A DNA stretch of 64,000 nt, from NCBI RefSeq assembly GCF_022965805.1, contig NC_133109.1, positions 759,001-823,000 of the forward strand. Direction: 5' to 3'. Each line of letters begins with the position of its first letter. Positions within the stretch are counted from its first letter, which is position 1. The notes under the pieces were generated by a model. That model saw nothing but the letters and a program-made list of their open reading frames with translations. It ran no database searches and was not told where the DNA came from. The stretch is from Primulina eburnea. Its lineage: Eukaryota; Streptophyta; Magnoliopsida; Lamiales; Gesneriaceae. A program made the position numbers and the translations under genes. Positions 46,414-64,000 of the stretch are shown in pieces.

Positions 46414-46596
46414 GAGTGGGTCTCATGTAAGACCGTCTCACAGATCTTAATATGTGAGACGAGTCAATCCTACTCATATTCATAATAAAAAAAAGTAATA
46501 CTCTTATCATAAAAAATAATATAATTTCATGGATGACCCAAATAAAATATCCGTCTCACAAATACGATCCGTAAGACCGTCTCACACAAATTTTTG
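46414..46596 (-). repeat. GTGAGAC-ended dispersed repeat
   Basis: Inverse-orientation copy; GAGTGGGTCTCATGTAAGACC on the left is slightly decayed. Confidence 0.85.
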
Positions 46597-47619
46597 TCAT
46601 TCTAAAAATATTCAATCCAGGCCTAGGTGGATTAAATGTCAGATTCGTTGTCCAATTTGAAGGAAAATATAAAAGCAATCGGTGCCAAGTTTTTACCCAG
46701 AACGAGCCGAGGAGGCTCAGAACCGAGCCTAAAGGCGGTAACATGACAAGGCAAGATTCCCATAATAGGGGCCTAATCTGGGTTGTCCCTGTCAAACCTA
46801 AACCCGACAGGTTTCATACGACAGCAGCCATCGGATTCACCCCTTGAGCGGTTGTCGCGTGCCGCATAGCCCACACTTCCACGTGTTATCACCACACTCA
46901 CTTTGACTGAACAAAGAAATTAACCATCTTCCACACTATTTATTTTTTAAAAAATAAAAATATAAAAATTTATAATAAATAAAACATACTAAAACAAATA
47001 AAAGTTTATGTCAACTAATATTTTATTAAATATATTTACAGATAAAATTAGATTTTTTTTTTATAACAATGAGAAAGACGGTAAATAAAAAATTATTTTA
47101 TTTAGAATAGAAATCTACTATCAAAATAGTAATTCTTCTAATTTTTTATATATACATACATATATTTAGTTATGTTTTTGTACTTTTTTGGTGATATAAG
47201 TAAATATTGTATCAACGTTCAAGTCCCGTCAGTAGTACGGACAATTACATTATATCTTTGTATATATTCAGAACAATATTATACTTATATTCTCAAATAT
47301 ATATTAACAATTATACCAATACATCCAACTAAGACTTTTAGCAAATTTTAATTTATACAGGGATAAACGTAAAAAATAAAAATTAGGAAAAAATAATAAT
47401 TTTGTTATAAAAATTGTATAAAACTCTATATTTCATACAAGTCGATTTAAATACTTATGATAAATGATATAATTAAAAATATTACAATGACATCTAAAAT
47501 TTTGACCATAATAATTTAAGAAAAGAGATTACTATATAATTGTCTAATTTAATGAATGGAATGGGCCCCACCTGCCAGCGTATATTACTAGATTCCTCAT
47601 GTCGATCACATTTTCTTTC
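46597..47619. promoter_or_regulatory. Upstream region of GLT1
   Basis: A GC-richer patch (46690-46900) of unknown nature is followed by about 600 bp of AT-rich DNA up to the core promoter. I see no gene. A CCACGTG-like G-box core occurs at about 46880 (TTCCACGTGTTATC); its use is unproven. Confidence 0.4.
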
Positions 47620-47626
47620 TATAAAT
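47620..47626 (+). promoter_or_regulatory. Probable TATA box of GLT1
   Basis: TATAAAT in a pyrimidine-rich context, about 390 bp before the start codon. The leader in between has C/T-rich sequence and could contain an intron. Confidence 0.55.
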
Positions 47627-48011
47627 CTACCTTCAGGCTTCGTGTTTCACCTCGCCCAGGCTCTGCAAACCGAAGCGATTCTGTGAGGCCTATCGAATTC
47701 TTTGTTTCGCTTCTGTCAAATCCTCCCCCCGCCAATATTGCGCTCGTTTTTTCTTTCTTGGTGGCTATTCTCTCGAACACTTCGCCGCTGTAGATAACAA
47801 GAACACTGCTTAGATTTAGTCACCCACCTACCTCACAGAGTTTTTCTTGTTTATAAGCTACTCCCTTTTCGCTTTTTAAGTTTTACTTGTTCGTTTCTTT
47901 CAATTGGGTTTGCTTTAGAATTGGTGGATTTCGATAGATCTGATCGGTTCGCTGTTGTGGGTTTGTTTGTTGGGATAAGTGTCTGAGGCGGTGTTTTTGG
48001 TTCGGTGGAAG

Positions 48012-58932
<10,921 letters not shown>

Positions 58933-60078
58933 TTTTGTTATTTGGCGATGGAATATGGTTCTAAATTCGGAACCTATTAAATTTCATGGTTGGAAGTTTG
59001 TTTCTTGAAAGTGGGACTTAGGCATTTTAGGATATTCTGATAGCTCTTTTGTTCTTTTCTTCCCCTTGTGTTGATTAGTTGTAACAAAATGGGTGGTGTG
59101 GTGTGGTGTTATGTTGGCTAGCTTAGCCAGAATTAAAGGAAGAAATAATGTACAGTTTTTGTTTGTTCAGTGTCAGCTAGAAATAAATATTATTTGGAGA
59201 TTTTCATCTACAGTTGACGCGTTTGAATGTTTATTTCCCGGTTGCTACAGTCATCTGAAAAGGTACAGAGTCGTCAATTTGGATTGAATCTGTCGATTTG
59301 GCTTATTCTACGTCACAATTTGTGGGTTGAGTTGAAATTTTGTTAACCCAATCAAAGGTGAATTATAAACGATAAATATAAATAATTATAAGGATTTTTA
59401 TTTTTATTTTTTTGTGGGTCGACTCCATATGCAAATGTTTTTTTTACTTTATCATAAGAATTTATAAAACATTTGAGTAAAATATATATTTGATATTTCA
59501 CATTAAGTAGGAGAAAACAATTGTTTTCATCTATTTGATAATTTATATTTTAGAGAGAAAAAAATCAAAAAAAATTTAATAGCATGTTGTCAAAATCCGG
59601 AAACTCAAATTGAAAGTTGAAATAATATATTATTTATTTTAAAAAAAATTAATACATTTTCTTTGATCTAACATTTACCGTGTAACATAAATCAATATAA
59701 TAAAAAAATAAAAATTGGCATGCTTTAAATTTTCATTGCATTCCATAAGTTCAATTAAAATTGAAACAATATTTTTTTTCACGACTGGAACTTTTACTAA
59801 AATTTTACGAAAGAGTAATTATTCATTTTACAATGTCTTTCTAGTCATCTTTAGATTCTAGTATTTAATTTTAATAGATTTAACACGATTGTCCAACCAA
59901 AAATATTTAGAAAACTGTTAATTCAATTCAATAAAAAAAAAAATAAGTATATCAGTTTTTGATTCTAAATAACAATCACATTATTATTATATTACAATGA
60001 TAAATAAATTATTATTCTTAGTCTATCATCCTAATCCAAACATTTTATCACAATAAACACTTTTTCGAATGTAAGATG
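58933..60078. other. 3' flank of GLT1 and AT-rich intergenic DNA
   Basis: The first 250 bp or so are the probable 3' UTR, with AATAAATA near 59182. Beyond about 59300 the DNA is AT-rich and empty up to the Athila LTR. Confidence 0.55.
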
Positions 60079-61601
60079 TGATAAGCACGAATTATATAGC
60101 GTTTTAGGGTCTTTATTTTGTCGTATTCGAGCTTATCTGGCGTTTTTATTCCGGGTTTTGCGCTTAATTCGTCTCATTATGGCTATTTGCAGGTTTGACC
60201 AAAAGATGATAAAAGCCAAAGAAAAGAAAGAAAAGTCAAACTTCGCAAGGCCACGTCAGAAATACCCGGAGAAATAGGAAAAACAAGAGAAAGGGCCAAA
60301 GTCCAGACACATACACGGACCCCGTGCAAGGGTCCGTGTCTAAAGAAGCCAAGAGAATAATTTATTCGAGCCACTCCGGACCCAAAGACGGACCCCGTGC
60401 AGGGGTCCGTGTCAAGAAACAACCGAGAAAAGAAAATTGCGCGATCATCCGGACCTTCACCCGGACCCCTACACGGGGTCCGTGTCCAGCATCTCCCAGA
60501 CATATAATTAAATCGCGACTACACGGACCCGAAGCCGGAGGTAGACACGGGGTCCGTGTACCCTAGTTTGAGATCAGATTTCGCGAAGATTTGGAAGAAT
60601 AAAGGAAAGAAATTTAGAGATTGAGGGGGACTTTCTGGGACGCAGAACCCTTAGCAGCCGACTTTTGGGAGAAAAGGCGAAAAATTTCCTGACTCTTGAA
60701 GACGGTGACGGCTTGGGAGAAAATCGGGAGAGACGAGAGGAAATCGCGCGCTTCACACGCAAGACCCGCACATCATCACTGAGATTTTCTCTTCTCTTTT
60801 ATTTTCGTAATTTCAGACATGAATTCAAACATTAGATTTGATTTTAGTTTTGAATTTATGGAGTAGTTTCTCTGTTGATCGGGACCACGATTGGGACAAA
60901 CGATTGATTTGTTTATTCATTGGATCGTTTGATTAATAAAATTGTTTCTTGTTATTGATTAATATTTGCATAATTTTCATGCTTTTAATTTGGCCAATTA
61001 ATTGCATGTTTGTTGTTTGATCTTGACTCGAAAGAAAATAGATTGAATTTAGCTTCAAAAATATTAATCAACACACGGTTAAATCGACTAGAAACAGTAT
61101 TCGATTTCAGTGTGCGATTTTAGGCGACAGCTGCGATTCTATCATTGTTAAATGCGTTTTTGTTTAATTAAATTCAATTAGAAATAATTGGACTGTTAAA
61201 TGAAAATAGGATTATAAATTCTAGAAATAGATTTATAATTAAATTAGAGAATTGCATCGTGACAGCGAATAACCTGTGGTTAAATTATTCCAGTGCGTGA
61301 TAAAATCTGAGTTTGTTACCGTTGTGTGTCCCGGTCACTTTATTTAAATTCGAAAACCCCCGAGTTCCAAGCGTTTCTGTTAATCTGATTCTAGTCATCT
61401 ACTTATCATAAATTAGTTCAATTTAATTAATTTAAATAATCATCAAATCACTTTTTATCGTTGCCTAGATTAAATCAAATAATAAATTCTTGGTACTTAA
61501 ATAATAGTCTCTGTGGGATCGATACTTGGACTGTTCGTCCATTTACTATAACTTGACCTAGTCCGCTTGCTAGGATTATTCCCAACCGAAATCGTCGGTC
61601 A
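60079..61601 (+). repeat. 5' LTR of the Athila-type element
   Basis: It begins TGATAAGCACG and ends CGTCGGTCA, about 1523 bp. The GC-rich hairpin series lies at 60313-60559. A CTCTGTGGGATCGATAC block (61510-61526) near the end is shared in type with the solo LTR at 22982-24268. Confidence 0.8.
60313..60559. repeat. Four GC-rich hairpins in the Athila LTR
   Basis: Perfect arms: ACACGGACC/GGTCCGTGT (60313-60339, 9-nt loop); ACGGACCCC/GGGGTCCGT (60388-60410, 5-nt loop); CGGACCCC/GGGGTCCG (60462-60482, 5-nt loop); ACACGGACCC/GGGTCCGTGT (60521-60559, 19-nt loop). All share the GGACCC core. Confidence 0.95.
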
Positions 61602-61607
61602 AGTTTT

Positions 61608-61625
61608 TGGCGCCGTTGCCGGGGA
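61608..61625 (+). other. Primer-binding site, tRNA-Asp
   Basis: TGGCGCCGTTGCCGGGGA complements the 3' end of plant tRNA-Asp, the usual primer of Athila elements. Confidence 0.9.
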
Positions 61626-61811
61626 CTATTTATTTAATATTAGGATAAATTATTTGTTTGAGACTAGGCTTTTATTCTTAGTTTTAAATTTTTCAGTTAT
61701 TCTATTCTTTAGTATTTTAATTAATTTTGTTTCAGTTTTTCTTATTATATACTCTTTTGGGGCTTAAATTGTGCACTTAAATTTTTGATTTCAGGGGTTA
61801 GCTCGTGTTAT

Positions 61812-64000
61812 ATGAACCGTGCTCAGGACGTCAAAAATCTAGTGCCACTTGATCTGGAGATTGAAAGCACCCTTCGCAGCATCCGCAGAAATCGAAGGAA
61901 CAACAACCTGTCTTTTGAGTCCGAGTCTGAAGCAGAACCTGAAATAGATCTTAAACCAGAATTCGAAGGAATGGTCGGAGAAGAGGATGAACGTACGTTG
62001 ATGGAACTTCATCGGCCAGCATTTGGAGGTTATGGGTCTAGTATCATCCGCCCTACGATTCAGGCAAATTCATTCGAGCTGAAGCCAGGCATCATCCAGA
62101 TGATCCAAATGCAAGTAAAGTTCGGTGGAGCACCATCTGAAGACCCCAATGCACATCTGGAGAATTTTCTGTCAATCTGTGATACGATCAAGTGCAATGG
62201 GGTGAGTACTGATGCCATACGACTCAGACTATTTCCATTCTCCTTGCAAGGAGAAGCTATGGAGTGGCTTCGCGACCTTCCAGCTGGTTCTATCACTACT
62301 TGGGATGGGCTAGTTGAGTTCTTCATGCACAGGTATTTTCCCCCTACTAAAATTACACAACTGCGAAATGAAATCACTTCATTTAGACAGAGAGATGGGG
62401 AATCACTGAATTCAGCATGGGCGAGGTTTAAAAAGATGTTGAGAATGTGCCCGAGACATGGTTTTTCAGTAGGCCAACAGGTGGAGACATTTTACTATGG
62501 GGTAGATCCTTCTGTGAGATCTATGCTTGATGCGGCAGCAAATGGGAGTCTATACAGGAAAACGCCAACCGCAGCGCTCGAAATCATATCTAATATGGCC
62601 GAGAGCAATGTGGGTTGGCAAGACAACCGCAGGGAGAAGAAAGTAGGATTCCTTGAGATGGATGCTTTGACAGCGATTACAGCAAAACTTGATGGATTGA
62701 CACATCAGATGTCACAGTTACAAGCGCAGAAGTCAATACCAGTCAAGTCAGTGAATCAGATCCAAGGAAATGCTGAAATGGGTGGTGGCCCATCTTGCGA
62801 CATGCCATTCATGCCGGATATTCCTTGTGAGGAAATACAGTCTTTTGGAGGGGATTCAGTAAATTATTTGGGAAACCAGGGGCGTCAGCAGAACAATCCA
62901 TACAGTTTCTCGTACAATCCAGGCTGGAGGAATCATCCAAATTTCGGGTGGAGACAGTCAGAAAATGCTGTTGTGCCATTACAGTTTAATCCTCCACAGC
63001 ATCCTACACAGCAAAGACCTCCTCAACAACCACCTAAACCTCCACAAGGTGCTGGACCTTCTATGCCACCCGGTTTTAAGCCACAAGATGGCAAGTCAAA
63101 CCTTGAGGACATGCTTGCAAAGTACATAGCAGGGAATGAGATGAGATGGCAAAATCATGATGCCATGATGCAAAGAGTGGAGACTCAACTAGGACAGCTA
63201 GCGACACAAATGTCTACACGAGCTCCGGGTTCACTACCTAGTGACACGGAAAAGAATCCTAAAGGTGTCAATGCAGTCACGGTGACGTCTTCTATAAAGC
63301 AAGAGGTGGTTGATGTCGATAATTATGCGAAGGAGAAGGAATTATCAAAGCAAGGATCCAATGACACGAAGGAGAAAGGTAAGTCCCTAAACTTGAACTC
63401 CAATATTGATATTAATTCGCTCCCTTTTCCCCAACGAGCTAAGCAACTGCAATTGGATACTCAATTTTCAAAATTCCTTGAAATTTTCAAAAAGCTGCAC
63501 ATAAATATCCCATTTGCAGAAGCTTTAGCTCAAATGCCCTCATATGCAAAATTTCTTAAAGAAATCTTATCAAACAAGAGGAAATTGGTTGACTTTGAGA
63601 CAGTTAAGCTTTCGGAGGAATGTTCTGCTATTTTACAAAATAAATTACCTCCAAAGCTTAAGGATCCAGGTAGTTTCTCTATCCCTTGTACCATAGGAAC
63701 TTCATTTTTTGCTAAAGCCTTGTGTGATTTAGGTGCAAGCATTAATTTGATGCCTTATTCATGTTTTGAGAAACTAGGAATAGGTGAAGTGAAACCAACT
63801 ACAATTTCTCTACAGTTAGCTGATAGATCAATTAAATTTCCTAGGGGAGTTGTAGAGGATGTGTTGGTGAAAGTTGACAAGTTTATTTTTCCAGTGGATT
63901 TTGTTGTGTTAGACATGGAAGAGGATCGTGAGATTCCTCTAATTTTAGGAAGACCATTTTTAGCCACTGGGAAAGCTCTGATAGATGTACAAAAGGGTGA
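61812..64000 (+). CDS. Athila gag-protease, open to window edge
   Basis: From ATG 61812 (MNRAQDVKNLVPLDLE) the frame stays open for 729 codons and continues beyond the window. Gag core lies at about 75-270 (FELKPGIIQMIQ, GEAMEWLRDLPAGSITTWD, FFMHRYFPPTKI, RFKKMLRMCPRHG). A Pro/Gln-rich linker follows (about 390-420). The retropepsin-like domain near the end has CDLGASINLMP, where the usual D-S/T-G is D-L-G, as is common in this clade, and ILGRPFLATG. RT and integrase would lie outside. I found no stop or frameshift, so this copy may be young; the second LTR is needed to judge. Confidence 0.9.
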   Translation, partial: MNRAQDVKNLVPLDLEIESTLRSIRRNRRNNNLSFESESEAEPEIDLKPEFEGMVGEEDERTLMELHRPAFGGYGSSIIRPTIQANSFELKPGIIQMIQMQVKFGGAPSEDPNAHLENFLSICDTIKCNGVSTDAIRLRLFPFSLQGEAMEWLRDLPAGSITTWDGLVEFFMHRYFPPTKITQLRNEITSFRQRDGESLNSAWARFKKMLRMCPRHGFSVGQQVETFYYGVDPSVRSMLDAAANGSLYRKTPTAALEIISNMAESNVGWQDNRREKKVGFLEMDALTAITAKLDGLTHQMSQLQAQKSIPVKSVNQIQGNAEMGGGPSCDMPFMPDIPCEEIQSFGGDSVNYLGNQGRQQNNPYSFSYNPGWRNHPNFGWRQSENAVVPLQFNPPQHPTQQRPPQQPPKPPQGAGPSMPPGFKPQDGKSNLEDMLAKYIAGNEMRWQNHDAMMQRVETQLGQLATQMSTRAPGSLPSDTEKNPKGVNAVTVTSSIKQEVVDVDNYAKEKELSKQGSNDTKEKGKSLNLNSNIDINSLPFPQRAKQLQLDTQFSKFLEIFKKLHINIPFAEALAQMPSYAKFLKEILSNKRKLVDFETVKLSEECSAILQNKLPPKLKDPGSFSIPCTIGTSFFAKALCDLGASINLMPYSCFEKLGIGEVKPTTISLQLADRSIKFPRGVVEDVLVKVDKFIFPVDFVVLDMEEDREIPLILGRPFLATGKALIDVQKG

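Larger units (their letters stand above)
60079..64000 (+). mobile_element. Athila-type Ty3/gypsy retrotransposon, 5' part (runs off window)
   Basis: The order is a long 5' LTR (about 60079-61601), a tRNA-Asp primer-binding site (61608-61625), a leader, and an open gag-protease frame from 61812 to the edge. The PBS and the gag type mark the Athila clade of non-chromodomain Ty3/gypsy elements. The start could be 60077 or 60079. The target duplication cannot be tested here. Confidence 0.9.

Noticed and set aside
47979..48011. Upstream extension of GLT1 exon 1
   Set aside because: The in-frame codon at 47979 is GTG, not ATG. The first ATG is at 48012 and gives the expected MSVASGSG start.

Overview
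This is nuclear DNA from a flowering plant, very probably a eudicot. Three lines of evidence support this: GT-AG introns in three recognisable plant genes, AT-rich intergenic DNA, and a dense load of plant transposons (Ty3/gypsy Tekay and Athila types, Ty1/copia, TRIMs, hAT-type MITEs). I suspect an asterid from the overall look but cannot prove it from the sequence.

Layout. 1-9.4 kb is a transposon graveyard: a 139-bp-LTR miniature element, a Tekay-like solo LTR, and a decayed minus-strand copia element that carries a hAT MITE inside its gag. 9.4-18.1 kb is a gene island with two tail-to-tail genes: a four-exon CCT-motif protein (+) and the twelve-exon splicing factor SF3a60/SF3A3 (-). 18.1-30.2 kb is intergenic and holds two solo LTRs with intact target-site duplications, two TRIM copies, several copies of a GTGAGAC-ended repeat and a scrap of a ribosomal protein eL42 gene. 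30.2-38.8 kb is a young, nearly intact Tekay chromovirus (TSD CCTTT) whose pol is broken by a one-base frameshift. 38.8-47.5 kb is again repeat-rich, with a second hAT MITE, more GTGAGAC repeats and a small nuclear copy of plastid ccsA. 47.6-59.2 kb holds a complete 22-exon NADH-dependent glutamate synthase gene (GLT1; 2214 residues predicted). From about 60.1 kb to the window edge lies the 5' part of an Athila-type retrotransposon with an open gag-protease frame.

The three host genes have unrelated jobs: transcriptional regulation, pre-mRNA splicing, and nitrogen assimilation in plastids. Nothing suggests a functional cluster. For each multi-exon gene I placed every splice junction by hand; the exon phases close exactly and the predicted proteins have family-typical length.

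The most interesting signals are structural. Two unrelated LTR retrotransposon lineages (three LTR copies of one, one of the other) carry arrays of short GC-rich near-palindromes about 130-480 bp inside the LTR. The array differs between the two LTRs of one young element although total length is the same. Other points are a very small LTR element at 0.93-1.3 kb, two hAT MITEs built from short palindromic words, a dispersed repeat with palindromic ends in about 14 copies, and a partial exon duplication inside a GLT1 intron.
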